From Candidatus Dadabacteria bacterium (GTDB lineage Bacteria > Desulfobacterota_D > UBA1144 > Nemesobacterales > Nemesobacteraceae), in NCBI GenBank assembly GCA_026706695.1, contig JAPOYE010000017.1, forward strand, positions 1-38,452: a stretch of 38,452 nucleotides of DNA, in the 5' to 3' direction. Within the stretch, counting starts at the first letter, position 1, and every line of letters starts with the position of its first letter. The notes beneath the pieces are model-generated. The model was given only the letters and a program-made list of their open reading frames with translations. It was not told the DNA's origin and ran no database searches. Position numbers and translations under genes: made by a program. Shown one piece after another: positions 16,428-26,045 of this stretch.

Positions 16428-17533
16428 CGTTCCTTAGCACTGAATCTAGAAACGCTCAGGATGATTCCGAACGCCGCAAGCGTCGATACAAGAGAGCTTC
16501 CTCCGTAGCTTACAAGAGGCAGCGTCAGCCCCGTGGTGGGGAAGAGGCCGACCGCAACTCCCATGTTGAGCGCCGCCTGGAGCGTTATGAGCGCCGTGAA
16601 ACCGAATACCATGTATCTTGAGAAAGGATCTTCCGCCCGCATGGATATCCTTACGCACCTTCCCAGAATCATAAGAAAAAGCACGATTAGCGTCATTACC
16701 CCTATGAATCCGAATTCCTCGCCTATTATCGAAAAGATGAAATCCGTGTGGGCCTGGGGAAGGAAAAGCAGTTTCTGGGAACTGTTTCCGAGCCCGCTTC
16801 CGTATATTCCGCCGAGACCGAAAGCCATGAACGACTGAACAGCTTGGTATCCCGAGCCGAGGGGGTCTTTCCACGGGTCAAGAAAGGACATTATTCTCTC
16901 CATTCTGTAACCCTCTTTGATGATAGCCAGTACGAGCAGTCCCACGGCCCCGATTCCGATGCTGAGCAGGTGCCGGAGTTTTGCTCCTCCGACAAAGAGC
17001 ATTATGAAAAGAATTGCCAGAACGAGGAAAGAGGTTCCGAGGTCTGGCCCGGCCAGGATAAGTCCCACGTAGGCGCCACCGGCAAGCAAGGGAGAAAAGA
17101 TGCCGATCCAAAAACTGTCCATCTTGTCCTCCTTCTTGAACAAGAAGTGCGCCATGTAGATGACCAGCATGTACTTGCAGAGCTCAGACGGCTGAAACGA
17201 GAATCCCCAGACCGAAATCCACCTTCTTCCCCCGCCGACTTCCTTTCCTATCTCGGGCAAAAGCACGATTACGAGTAAAGCGAGTCCGAGCAGGTAACCC
17301 GGGTAAACCAGCTTTCTTACAAAAGACGGCTTCACGTGCATCAATGTCACCATGGCCGTTATTCCAACGAGAAGATATATGACGTGGAATTTGAGAAACC
17401 GCATCGAGTTGTTATAGGTTTCAAGCGAGTATATGGAGCTTGAGTTGTATACGGCCACCACCCCGATTCCCGCCACTATGAGGACGAGCCCGAGGAGCAG
17501 TACGTCAAAATCCCTGTTTTTGAAATCAAACAC
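16424..17533 (-). CDS. ftsW: Septal peptidoglycan glycosyltransferase FtsW
   Basis: FtsW is the SEDS-family polymerase that builds septal glycan chains together with FtsI. The 369 residues are mostly membrane spans. Family marks are GGGRRWI with the following FQPSELCKYMLV, the large loop YQAVQSFMAFGLGGIYGSGLGNSSQK, and PQAHTDFIFSIIGEEFGF, then PTTGLTLPLVSYGG near the end. Its place between murD and murG favours FtsW over the rod-shape paralogue RodA. It starts with GTG and overlaps the end of murD by eight bases. Confidence 0.96.
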   Translation of the reverse strand: MFDFKNRDFDVLLLGLVLIVAGIGVVAVYNSSSIYSLETYNNSMRFLKFHVIYLLVGITAMVTLMHVKPSFVRKLVYPGYLLGLALLVIVLLPEIGKEVGGGRRWISVWGFSFQPSELCKYMLVIYMAHFLFKKEDKMDSFWIGIFSPLLAGGAYVGLILAGPDLGTSFLVLAILFIMLFVGGAKLRHLLSIGIGAVGLLVLAIIKEGYRMERIMSFLDPWKDPLGSGYQAVQSFMAFGLGGIYGSGLGNSSQKLLFLPQAHTDFIFSIIGEEFGFIGVMTLIVLFLMILGRCVRISMRAEDPFSRYMVFGFTALITLQAALNMGVAVGLFPTTGLTLPLVSYGGSSLVSTLAAFGIILSVSRFSAKER

Positions 17534-18854
17534 CTCTTACGACCTCCTTAAACAGATTTCCCCTTTCCTCGTATGAGCTGAACATGTCAAAACTTGAACA
17601 CCCGGGCGAAAACAGGAGCGTGTCTCCGGCATTGGACAGTTCAAAAGCGTTTTGCGTCGCCTCTTTCAGGGAGTCCGCGCATGTTGTCTGCGCTAGGTCG
17701 CCCAGCTGGGCGCGCATTTTCTCTCTTGTCTCCCCTATCAGGACCAGGGCTTTTACCTTGCTTGCCACTGCGTCCTTAAGGCAGTTGTAGTCGATTCCTT
17801 TGTCCTTTCCTCCGGCAACCAGTATGATCGGTGAGGGGAGGCTCTCAATTGCTCTCAGAGTGGCAAATGGAGTTGTGGATTTTGAGTCGTTGTACACATC
17901 TACCCCCCTTGTTGTCAGCACGAATTCCATTCTGTGCGGAAGCGGGCGGAATTCGTTTATGCTTTTCTGCACCGGATCCCACTGACAGCCCAGCACTCCC
18001 GCAACGGCCACCGCTGCCATTATGTTTTCCTTGTTATGTTCTCCGACAAGCGCCGAGTTCCGAAGATAGAAGGAAAGTTCTCCGAACACTATTTCATCTT
18101 CCTTGCAGTAGACGTCGGTTTTCTCTTGCCCGATTCCGAAAGATATTTTTTTTGCCCTGAAGCTGTCCGAGCCCTTAAGCACCGCCGGATCGTCCGCATT
18201 GAATACTGCCCAGTCACTTTCTTTCTGGTTTGCGAAAAGCCCGAGCTTAGCCGCTTCGTATTCTTCCATGCTCGAATGGTGGTCCAGGTGGTTCGGTGAT
18301 ATGTTGAGGATTACCGCGACGTGGGGAGAGAAATCCTTTATTCCCTGGAGCTGAAAGCTGCTGAGTTCAAGCAGCAGGAAGTCGTATTCGTCGTCTTTTT
18401 CAGCTACCGATATAAGGGGCGTTCCTATATTTCCTCCCGTAAAGATTTTTATTCCGCTTCGTTTGAGCATTTCCGAGAGAAGGGACGTGGTCGTTGTCTT
18501 TCCGTTTGTTCCCGTTATGCCTATTACCGGTTTTGATAAGAAGTTCCACGCAAGCTCGATTTCGCTTATTATCGTTTTTCCCGCTACTCGGGCGTTCCTG
18601 ATCTCGGGAAGATCGAACCTTACCCCTGGACTCAGTACTATCGTATCGGCCCATTCGAAGAATTTGGGCGCGTGAGTCCCGCAGCGGATTTCCACGCCTC
18701 CCGCCGCGAGTTTTTCCACCACGGGTCCGAGTTCCCCGGCTTCCCTCGAGTCTGTTGCTTTCACCGAGGCTCCTTTGGAGTGGAGGAATTTTGAAGTTTC
18801 TACTCCGGTTATCCCGAGCCCCACGATCAAGAATCTGTTTTCGTCGAGATCCAT
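17526..18854 (-). CDS. murD: UDP-MurNAc-L-alanine--D-glutamate ligase MurD
   Basis: MurD adds D-glutamate to UDP-MurNAc-L-Ala. It has the N-terminal nucleotide-binding fold (LIVGLGITGVETSKFL), the ATP loop GITGTNGKTTTT starting at 112, and NHLDHHSSMEEYEAAK. DVYNDSKSTTPFATLRAI is the C-terminal motif seen in MurD. The 442 residues are typical. It is four bases from mraY and overlaps ftsW. Confidence 0.97.
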   Translation of the reverse strand: MDLDENRFLIVGLGITGVETSKFLHSKGASVKATDSREAGELGPVVEKLAAGGVEIRCGTHAPKFFEWADTIVLSPGVRFDLPEIRNARVAGKTIISEIELAWNFLSKPVIGITGTNGKTTTTSLLSEMLKRSGIKIFTGGNIGTPLISVAEKDDEYDFLLLELSSFQLQGIKDFSPHVAVILNISPNHLDHHSSMEEYEAAKLGLFANQKESDWAVFNADDPAVLKGSDSFRAKKISFGIGQEKTDVYCKEDEIVFGELSFYLRNSALVGEHNKENIMAAVAVAGVLGCQWDPVQKSINEFRPLPHRMEFVLTTRGVDVYNDSKSTTPFATLRAIESLPSPIILVAGGKDKGIDYNCLKDAVASKVKALVLIGETREKMRAQLGDLAQTTCADSLKEATQNAFELSNAGDTLLFSPGCSSFDMFSSYEERGNLFKEVVRGV

Positions 18855-18858
18855 TTGG

Positions 18859-19971
18859 TCACCTTATCTTTAGACTTGAAAGAGCGAGAATAGAAAGAAC
18901 CACGCATATTATCCAGAAACGCACCACCACCTTCGACTCTGCCCATCCGGCAAGCTCGAAATGGTGATGAAGGGGCGTCATCCTGAAAACTCTCTTGCCT
19001 GTAGAGCGAAACGAAATCACCTGGATTATCACCGAGAGCGTTTCCACGAAGAATATTCCCCCTGCCACTATCAGGAGTATTTCCTGCTTTATCATCAGGG
19101 CGCTGAATCCTATAGCCGCTCCCAGCGAAAGGGAACCCACGTCTCCCATGAACACCTCGGCCGGGTGGGAGTTGTACCAGAGAAACCCCAGGCATGCTCC
19201 TCCGACCGCCGCGAGAAAAATGGCCAATTCCCCGGCTCCCTGCACGTGCGGGATCTGTAGGTAGCTTGCAAACTGCAGGTTTCCGGCGAGATAGGCGAAG
19301 ATTATGTAGGTGGTGGTTACGATAGCGATCGAACCTATGGCCAGACCGTCAAGACCGTCGGTGAGATTCACCGCGTTTGAGGAACCTACGGTGACCAGAA
19401 GAGCGAAAAGTATGTAGAGATACCCAAGATCCACAACTGCCTGCTTTATGAACGGAAACACCACCGAGGTCGAGGAATACACCGCGCTTTCACCGGCTCT
19501 CATGGACATTGAAAAACTTCCGCTTTCGTTCATGCAGAGAATGACCACGAAAGTCACGGCTATGAGCGTCTGGCAGAGAAACTTTACTCTTGCCCTTATA
19601 CCTTTTCCTCTCTTTATCTTCATGAAATCATCGAAAAATCCCAGAATGGCAAAGCTTGCCGTGAACAGAAGCACGAGCATGACTTTGTCTATGAGGAAGT
19701 TCGTCCAGAGAAGGGATGAGATCATTATGGCCATTACGATGAATATGCCCCCCATCGTTGGAGTACCGGCTTTTACGCCGTGACTGCTGGGTCCTTCTTT
19801 GCGAATGGTCTCTTGGAACTGCGCCGCTTTTAGCAGGTCAATAAGCTTTTTCCCGAGGAAGACGCAGAGGACAAACGAAGTCAGCCCGGCCCCAAAAGAG
19901 CGGAAAGTTATATACTTGAAAACATTTAAGAAAATAAAGTCGTCTTTTAGAAGATGCAGAAAGTAGAGCAT
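18859..19971 (-). CDS. mraY: Phospho-MurNAc-pentapeptide transferase MraY
   Basis: MraY moves phospho-MurNAc-pentapeptide onto undecaprenyl phosphate, making lipid I at the inner membrane. The 370 residues have about ten membrane spans. Conserved parts are TPTMGG (70-74), the acidic FFDD (112-115), NLTDGLDGLA (202-211), FMGDVGSLSLG (274-284) and the late TPLHHHFEL (332-340), which together contain the Mg-binding and catalytic residues. It is in its standard place between murF and murD with gaps of 3-4 bases. Confidence 0.98.
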   Translation of the reverse strand: MLYFLHLLKDDFIFLNVFKYITFRSFGAGLTSFVLCVFLGKKLIDLLKAAQFQETIRKEGPSSHGVKAGTPTMGGIFIVMAIMISSLLWTNFLIDKVMLVLLFTASFAILGFFDDFMKIKRGKGIRARVKFLCQTLIAVTFVVILCMNESGSFSMSMRAGESAVYSSTSVVFPFIKQAVVDLGYLYILFALLVTVGSSNAVNLTDGLDGLAIGSIAIVTTTYIIFAYLAGNLQFASYLQIPHVQGAGELAIFLAAVGGACLGFLWYNSHPAEVFMGDVGSLSLGAAIGFSALMIKQEILLIVAGGIFFVETLSVIIQVISFRSTGKRVFRMTPLHHHFELAGWAESKVVVRFWIICVVLSILALSSLKIR

Positions 19972-19974
19972 GAT

Positions 19975-21360
19975 TTATTTTTCGTAAAGCATCTGTATTA
20001 CCGTTTCCATCTTCATTCCCCGGGACCCCTTCACAAGCACCAGGTCGTCCTCTCGGCACGCGTCAAGAAGCAGGGCCGCTGCCTCCTGCGGGCTCTCCGC
20101 CACGTGACATGCCGTCTGCCCTCGTACGGACGATACAAGCGACCGGGAGAATTCTCCCATGGCTACTACCATATGAAGACCTAGCTTCGAGATATGTTCC
20201 CCGATCATTTGGTGTTCTTTTTCGCTGTTTTCTCCCAGCTCAAGCATGTCCCCAAGAACCGCTACCGCCTTCGCCTTGCCGCGCCGGTGGGCGACGAGTT
20301 CATCGAGCGCCGCGCGCATCGAGTCGGGATTTGCGTTATATGAGTCGTTTATGACTCTGAAGCCGAAAGGGGTACGGATAACCTCAAGGCGCATGGCGGA
20401 GGGAACGTATTTCTCAAGACCTGCCAGTATCTCGCTCATTCCGCATCCGAGAGAATACGCAAGAGCGGAGGAGGAAAGGGCATTTGAAACATTGTGAGTT
20501 CCTATTCCCCTTATTCTCGCTCTGGCGGACTGCTTGCCTATGTGTATCGTGAATTCGATGGACTCCATTTCCTCGTGGCTGATGTCGTCTGCCCTTATGA
20601 AAGCCTCCGGAGAGGCAACCCCGTACGTGACCTTCCGGCAGCGCACGCGGGCCGCTATCTTCTCCACCCAGGGATCGTCAATGTTTACGCAGAAAGTGTT
20701 TTCCTCTCCGAAGTTTTCAACCAGTTCTCCTTTAGCCCTTGCGACTCCTTCCAGGTTTTTCATTCCCTCCAGGTGAGCTTTTCCTACAGTGGTGATCGTT
20801 CCCACATCGGGCGAGGCGATATCCGCGAGGGTTCTTATTTCTCCGAAAGAGTTCATCCCCATCTCGAGCACGCAGAAATCGTGGCTTTTCTCCAGTTTCA
20901 GAAGGTTGAGCGGAAGACCTATCTGATTGTTTAGGTTGCCGTGGGTGCTGAGCACGCTGCCTGATACGGACAGTATGCTGTGGGTCATGTTCTTGGTTGT
21001 AGTTTTTCCGTTCGAACCCGTAATGGCGGCGACTTTCAGGTCGGGAAACGAATTTCTCCAGTGTCTTGACATCTCGAGGAGGGCTTTTTGCGTGGATTCG
21101 ACTTTTATTATCGCACCGCAGTTGCGTTTTGAGTCCTGTATTTGCGGGTATTTTTCCACTATCGCTCCCGCGGAGCCTTTTTCAAAAGCCTCGGCGACGT
21201 AATCGTGCCCGTCAAAATTGGGCCCCTCTATGGCGACGAAGAGCTGGTTTTTCTCTATATTTCTGGAATCGATGGAGACCCCCGAAGCTCCAACCGGCAT
21301 CTTGCCGCCGACGAGGCTCCCTCCCGTGGAATTTAACAGAAAGTCAAGGCTGAATCTCAA
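19975..21360 (-). CDS. murF: UDP-MurNAc-tripeptide--D-Ala-D-Ala ligase MurF
   Basis: MurF adds D-Ala-D-Ala to finish the UDP-MurNAc-pentapeptide. The ATP loop ITGSNGKTTTKNM lies at 113-125, the MGMNSFGEI block and the late INDSYNANPDSM motif are diagnostic for MurF. Length is 461. It begins with TTG, in a TTGA overlap with the murE stop, and has a GGAG ribosome site six bases upstream, so translation is probably coupled to murE. The D-Ala-D-Ala supplier ddl is not in this window. Confidence 0.97.
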   Translation of the reverse strand: MRFSLDFLLNSTGGSLVGGKMPVGASGVSIDSRNIEKNQLFVAIEGPNFDGHDYVAEAFEKGSAGAIVEKYPQIQDSKRNCGAIIKVESTQKALLEMSRHWRNSFPDLKVAAITGSNGKTTTKNMTHSILSVSGSVLSTHGNLNNQIGLPLNLLKLEKSHDFCVLEMGMNSFGEIRTLADIASPDVGTITTVGKAHLEGMKNLEGVARAKGELVENFGEENTFCVNIDDPWVEKIAARVRCRKVTYGVASPEAFIRADDISHEEMESIEFTIHIGKQSARARIRGIGTHNVSNALSSSALAYSLGCGMSEILAGLEKYVPSAMRLEVIRTPFGFRVINDSYNANPDSMRAALDELVAHRRGKAKAVAVLGDMLELGENSEKEHQMIGEHISKLGLHMVVAMGEFSRSLVSSVRGQTACHVAESPQEAAALLLDACREDDLVLVKGSRGMKMETVIQMLYEK

Positions 21361-22859
21361 AGTTCTCTCCTTTCCCTGGCTTCAAGGTGTTTTTCTGCGA
21401 TCTCCCTGTCGTCAAAATGAATTTTCTCAGTGCCGATTATCTGGTAGTTCTCATGACCTTTTCCCGCTATAAGGACCGTGTCTCCAGGTACGGCCTTATC
21501 CACGGCGTTCTTTATGGCTTCCTCCCTTTCGGTTATTACCACTACCCCCGGGTCCTGGGGGTCTACCCCCTCGGTCATATCCTCTATTATCCTCTCCGGA
21601 TCCTCCGTTCTGGGGTTATCCGAAGTCACTATCAGCATGTCCGAATACCTGCGTCCCACAGCAGCCATAAGGGGGCGTTTTCCCCTGTCTCTGTCCCCTC
21701 CGCAACCCACGACAGTGATGAGTCTCTGAGCACAGAAAGGTTTCAGACACGCAAGCACGTTCTCAAGCGCGTCAGGGGTATGGGCGTAGTCCACAAAAAC
21801 ATCTATTCCCAGGCTGCTCTCAATTTTCTCGAGCCTTCCAGGGATGCGCCTGAGTTCACTCAGCGCTCTCCCGGTTGTCCCTGGGGACGAACCGAGAGAG
21901 AGGAGCGTTCCGGCTGCCGCCATCATGTTATAGAGGTTGTGTTTCCCCATGAGTTTTGAATCAAGTTCCACCTTGCCCCACGGGGTGGCCAGCGTGGCCT
22001 TTATACCTCCAGAATCAAGCGTGAAATTCTCCGCGAATACGACTGAGTCTTTTTTTTTCGTGGAAAACGTTATTTTCTGACTTTTTTTCGAGGCGGATAT
22101 CCTGTTTGCGAAAGGGTCATCCGCGTTTATTACCGAAAACACCTCTTTTTTTGCGCTTTTTTCGAGAATTTCCGAGAAAAGCCTTTCTTTCGCCCTGAAG
22201 TAATCTTCAAGCGTCTTGTGGTAGTCCAGGTGATCCTGGGTGAGGTTCGTGAATATCGCCGCGTCGAAGTGACATCCGTCAACTCTTTTTAGATCAAGGG
22301 CGTGCGAGGACACTTCGACCGTGACGTTTGTCACTCCTGCGTCTTTCATTTCACGCAACATGCCCATAAAAGCTATGGGATCAGGTGTTGTAAGGGATGC
22401 AGGTTCGGTCTTACCCCTGTATCTGTTTTCTATTGTTCCCAAGAGACCCGTGTTTACCCCATCGGCTTTCCAGCCGGTTTCTATCATGTGAGACACAGTG
22501 GTTTTCCCGTTTGTCCCCGTCACCCCAACGACCTTCATTGCAAGGGAAGGGTGATCATGGAAATTGGAGGCGACGATGGATGCCGCAGCCCTAGAGTCGC
22601 TCGTTTTCGCAAAGGGAACTCCGAGGTCCGGAATTTCCGCTGAAATCTCCTCAAGCAGAAGCGCCACCGCTCCCTTTTCTACCGCGGAGGCGACGTAATT
22701 GTGCCCGTCGGTGACTTTGCCCCTGATGGCAATAAAAAGAGACCCCGGTTCCACGTTCTGCGAGTTGAGAGTTATTCCCGTAATTTCCGTATCTCCCGGA
22801 TTCTTGGATCCAGTTATAGTTTCGATTCCCGCGTTTCTCAGAACATCCGCTAATCTCAT
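21357..22859 (-). CDS. murE: UDP-MurNAc-dipeptide--meso-diaminopimelate ligase MurE
   Basis: MurE adds the third residue of the stem peptide. The ATP loop TGTNGKTT is at 114-121, the Lys to be carbamylated is near 224 (YFRAKERLF), and DNPR is at 414-417. DNPR marks enzymes that use meso-diaminopimelate, so this organism should have DAP-type peptidoglycan. The open frame extends 42 codons upstream into ftsI, but the correct start is ATG 22859: MRLADVL is the normal MurE beginning and gives an ATGA overlap with the ftsI stop. Final length 500. Confidence 0.97.
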   Translation of the reverse strand: MRLADVLRNAGIETITGSKNPGDTEITGITLNSQNVEPGSLFIAIRGKVTDGHNYVASAVEKGAVALLLEEISAEIPDLGVPFAKTSDSRAAASIVASNFHDHPSLAMKVVGVTGTNGKTTVSHMIETGWKADGVNTGLLGTIENRYRGKTEPASLTTPDPIAFMGMLREMKDAGVTNVTVEVSSHALDLKRVDGCHFDAAIFTNLTQDHLDYHKTLEDYFRAKERLFSEILEKSAKKEVFSVINADDPFANRISASKKSQKITFSTKKKDSVVFAENFTLDSGGIKATLATPWGKVELDSKLMGKHNLYNMMAAAGTLLSLGSSPGTTGRALSELRRIPGRLEKIESSLGIDVFVDYAHTPDALENVLACLKPFCAQRLITVVGCGGDRDRGKRPLMAAVGRRYSDMLIVTSDNPRTEDPERIIEDMTEGVDPQDPGVVVITEREEAIKNAVDKAVPGDTVLIAGKGHENYQIIGTEKIHFDDREIAEKHLEARERREL

Positions 22860-24736
22860 ATGTTCTGCTTGAGGGTGAAAGTGCAGTCCGTTCCCCTTCT
22901 TATCTTTTTCCCTGAAGGTGGATGCTGGCTGACCACGTAGCCGTTTCCTATGAACCTGACCGACACTTCCTCTTTTTCCGCCCACTTCATGACGGCTCTT
23001 GCGCTTTTGTTCACCATGTCCGGCATGACCATTTTTTCGAGCTTTTCCTTATCTGGAGGTATTTGCATGTAGAACAGGACTTTTTCAGTTATGGACTTGA
23101 AAATGGGCGCTGCGACTACCCCTCCGTAGTTATGTTTTCTGGGGTTCTCGACGATTACGACGAGGGCAAGACGTGGGTCATCAGCAGGGGCGAAACCGAT
23201 AAATGACGAAAGATATCTGTTTTCGTAGTAAGTGCCGGTCCGCGGATTAGGCATTTGCGCCGTGCCTGTTTTTCCCGCGACTCTGTAGCCGGGAATGCTG
23301 GCGTTTTTGCCCGTGCCGTTTTCCACTACTTGTTCAAGGATTCTGGTGACCTTAGAAGCCGTATCGTAGGAGATGACTCTTTTTACAGATTCCGGGCTTC
23401 TTTCCATGAGAACCTTGCCCTCGGGTGAGACTATCTTCTTCACGATATAAGGCTTCATCAGATATCCGCCGTTTCCGATACTCGAAAGCGCGGTTGCCAG
23501 CTGGATTGCCGTTACCGATATTCCCTGTCCGAACGATATTGTTGCCAGTTCTATATCTCCCCAGTCCCTTAGGCTCTGTATTCTCCCTGTGGCTTCCCCG
23601 GGAAGGTCTACTCCAACCGTTTCTCCGAAACCGAAATTCCTGAGCGAATCGTGAAGTTTTTTCTTTCCTAAGGTCTCCCCCATTTTCCAGGCGCATATGT
23701 TGCTTGAATACGTGATGGTCTCGGAAACCGTCAGGATTCCGTGGCCGTGCACGTCTTTTATTATTTTCGGGCCGATTCTCTTCTTTCCGTTTTCACAGTC
23801 ATACTCGGTATTCTCATCCCCCATTTTTTCTTCAAGAAGAGTCGCCGCCAAAAATACCTTCAGCGTGGAACCGGGCTCGAAGGACATCCACACGGGGAGA
23901 TTCTTTCTCGTTTCCTGAGAAAACTCGCCGAAGCGGTTAGGATTAAAAAACGGATAGGAGGCCATGGAGAGTATCTCACCAGTTTGAGGATTCATCAGGA
24001 GGGCGGCTCCCCTATCCGCTTTCATTTCCTTTATGCCTTTCTCGAGCGCAGTTTCCGTCATGTGCTGTATATTGGAATCCACGGTAAGCAGCACATCGCT
24101 TCCCTTCGTAGACTGTTCTTTCGCATTCAGCAGGACATCGGATATCCTATTTCCCCTGCCGTCGGTTCTGATCCTCACCGTGGCTGGTTTGCCGGCAAGC
24201 ATTTTTTCAAAGCCGTATTCAAGCCCCTCCACTCCCTTAAGATCTATGTTGGTGAATCCGATCGCCTGCCCGAGCAGAGAACCGTTGGGGTAAATCCTTT
24301 TCGGTTCCTCGGCGAAACCGACCCCCGAAAGACCCATGGCCTCTATCTTTTTTGCTGTCCTGGGGTCCTCTCCCCTTTTGATCCATACAAAGGGCTTGTC
24401 AGAACGTGTAAGACTGATCAGTTTGTTGCGGGACAGACCCAGCGGTTTCGATATTGTCCGTGCAAGCTTGTCCGAGTTTTTTACTTCCTTGGGATTCAGA
24501 TAGATCGAAGTTGCCCAGACGCTTGTGGCCAGAGGTTTTTTATTCCGGTCAAACAAGGTTCCCCGTACCGGAGGCATCCTGTAAACCCTGCTGTGCTGTT
24601 TTTTAGCCCCGGCGGAAAACTTCTCACTTTGGAGCACCTGGAGTTCAAAGGATCTGTATCCCAGAAGCACAAATAGACCTGTAATAAAAACTGAGGCAAT
24701 ATAAAACTTCCGTTTTTGTTTTTCAGAATCCCTCAT
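22856..24736 (-). CDS. ftsI: Septal transpeptidase FtsI (PBP3) with PASTA domain
   Basis: FtsI is the class B penicillin-binding protein that cross-links septal peptidoglycan with FtsW. A membrane span lies at about 11-30, the dimerisation domain follows, and then the transpeptidase domain with STLK (290-293, active Ser290), SSN (344-346) and KTG (489-491). The final ~57 residues, from VMPDMVNKSARAV to the end, form a PASTA domain, which proteobacterial FtsI lacks but which Firmicutes PBP2x and SpoVD have. I chose ATG 24736 (AGGAAG upstream) over a TTG six codons earlier. Length 626; it overlaps ftsL by 14 bases and murE by four. Confidence 0.96.
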   Translation of the reverse strand: MRDSEKQKRKFYIASVFITGLFVLLGYRSFELQVLQSEKFSAGAKKQHSRVYRMPPVRGTLFDRNKKPLATSVWATSIYLNPKEVKNSDKLARTISKPLGLSRNKLISLTRSDKPFVWIKRGEDPRTAKKIEAMGLSGVGFAEEPKRIYPNGSLLGQAIGFTNIDLKGVEGLEYGFEKMLAGKPATVRIRTDGRGNRISDVLLNAKEQSTKGSDVLLTVDSNIQHMTETALEKGIKEMKADRGAALLMNPQTGEILSMASYPFFNPNRFGEFSQETRKNLPVWMSFEPGSTLKVFLAATLLEEKMGDENTEYDCENGKKRIGPKIIKDVHGHGILTVSETITYSSNICAWKMGETLGKKKLHDSLRNFGFGETVGVDLPGEATGRIQSLRDWGDIELATISFGQGISVTAIQLATALSSIGNGGYLMKPYIVKKIVSPEGKVLMERSPESVKRVISYDTASKVTRILEQVVENGTGKNASIPGYRVAGKTGTAQMPNPRTGTYYENRYLSSFIGFAPADDPRLALVVIVENPRKHNYGGVVAAPIFKSITEKVLFYMQIPPDKEKLEKMVMPDMVNKSARAVMKWAEKEEVSVRFIGNGYVVSQHPPSGKKIRRGTDCTFTLKQNI

Positions 24737-25058
24737 CCTGTTCTTCCTGTGCAACTATTACCTCTTCGACGAAAACGACATCTTTGTAACTGGCGAACCT
24801 GAATCCTTTTTTATCCGCCACTGGTTTGAGATGTTCAAGAGATTTGAGTTTTAAAATTCCGTGGTGAAGCATCACGGTTTCCTTTAAAAGGGCCCTTTCG
24901 ACTTCTCGGTTTTTCGAAATCTCGTAACCGGTCCTTGTGTGTTCTACCTTGATTCGCAGAAAGCAAAGCGCAATTATCAAAGCGATACAGGAAATGATTA
25001 ATGTACGAGGAAACAATCCCTTCTCTCTTTTTTTCCTCCCGGCAAACTTTCTTCTCAT
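24723..25058 (-). CDS. ftsL: Cell division protein FtsL-like
   Basis: FtsL is a small bitopic membrane protein that, with FtsB and FtsQ, activates FtsW-FtsI. The 111 residues have a basic cytoplasmic start (RRKFAGRKKREK), one membrane span at about 18-35 and a periplasmic helix (about 38-75) suited to a coiled coil, ending in an acidic tail. Sequence conservation in this family is low; the call rests on this layout and on the place between rsmH and ftsI. Confidence 0.85.
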   Translation of the reverse strand: MRRKFAGRKKREKGLFPRTLIISCIALIIALCFLRIKVEHTRTGYEISKNREVERALLKETVMLHHGILKLKSLEHLKPVADKKGFRFASYKDVVFVEEVIVAQEEQDEGF

Positions 25059-25064
25059 CTGCGA

Positions 25065-26045
25065 CTATACCCCCTCTGCAACCCTCATTTTTGAACTTCT
25101 CGCCTTGGGATTCTCCTCCACTTCCCTTCTTCCGGGCCTTACGACCGAGCGGGTCACCCTTCTTACCTGCTGAAATTTTCCGCATGCGCATACGGGAAGA
25201 TCCGGAGGACAAGCACACAGGGAGTCGAGTTTCCTGAACATGTTCTTAACTATTCTGTCTTCAAGCGAGTGAAAGGAGATGATCACTAGTCTCGCTCCTG
25301 TATTGAGTATCTTTACAGCTTCTTCAATGAAGATCGCCAGATTGTCGAGTTCGTTGTTAATCGAGATCCGAAGCGCCTGAAAAGTCTTGGTCGCGGGATG
25401 CGTTTTTTTCGGATGAAACTTTTTGGGAATTGAGTTCGAGATTATCGAGGCCAGTTCGAAGGAAGTCTGTATGGGTTTTTTCGTCCGGCTTTTCACTATC
25501 GAGTTAGCGATTCTCCGCGCGAACTTCTCTTCGCCGTATTTTCTCAGTATGTATTCAAGCTCTTCGCCTCTCATCTCGTTTACAAGATCGTAGGCGGAGA
25601 ACTGAAGACCCGCGTCCATCCTCATGTCGAGGAACTCGTTTCTGTCGAAGCTGAATCCCTTACCGCTGCGCTCGAGCTGGAAAGAGGAAATCCCTAGGTC
25701 GGCGACGATGCCGTCCACGTATTCTATTCCCATGGAATTGACCGTGTTTTTAATGTGTATGAAATTTTTGTTCACTATCTCTACTTTTTCCGCATTTGCC
25801 GAAAGTCTGCCTTTCGCAAGAGAGATCGTGGCCTGATCGACATCCATGCCTATCAGCTTCGATATCGAAGGGTATTCATTGAGAATGTGTTCGGAGTGTC
25901 CGCCGAGACCCACGGTCGAGTCGACCACGATTGCTCCCTCCGGCAGGTCGAGGTATTCAACTACCTCCTTTACCATGACCGGGGAGTGGAACTGCTCCTG
26001 CGGCTCAGAACTTGCGTCTGCGGTTCTTATTCTCCTAGAGACCAT
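25065..26045 (-). CDS. rsmH: 16S rRNA m4C1402 methyltransferase RsmH
   Basis: RsmH (MraW) methylates N4 of C1402 in 16S rRNA in the ribosomal P site. The family start HSPVMVKEVVEYL is followed by the SAM loop DSTVGLGGHSEHIL (from residue 42) and by DGIVADLGISSFQLE. Further marks are FSFDRNEFLDMRMD, THPATKTFQALRI-NNEL and VIISFHSLEDRIVKNMFR. I chose ATG 26045, which overlaps the end of mraZ by 11 bases; an upstream in-frame start would lie deep in mraZ. Length 326. Confidence 0.97.
   Translation of the reverse strand: MVSRRIRTADASSEPQEQFHSPVMVKEVVEYLDLPEGAIVVDSTVGLGGHSEHILNEYPSISKLIGMDVDQATISLAKGRLSANAEKVEIVNKNFIHIKNTVNSMGIEYVDGIVADLGISSFQLERSGKGFSFDRNEFLDMRMDAGLQFSAYDLVNEMRGEELEYILRKYGEEKFARRIANSIVKSRTKKPIQTSFELASIISNSIPKKFHPKKTHPATKTFQALRISINNELDNLAIFIEEAVKILNTGARLVIISFHSLEDRIVKNMFRKLDSLCACPPDLPVCACGKFQQVRRVTRSVVRPGRREVEENPKARSSKMRVAEGV

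Noticed and set aside
22860-22985. A 42-codon N-terminal extension of MurE
   Set aside because: It lies inside the PASTA part of ftsI in another frame; MurE proteins begin at the ATG overlapping the ftsI stop.
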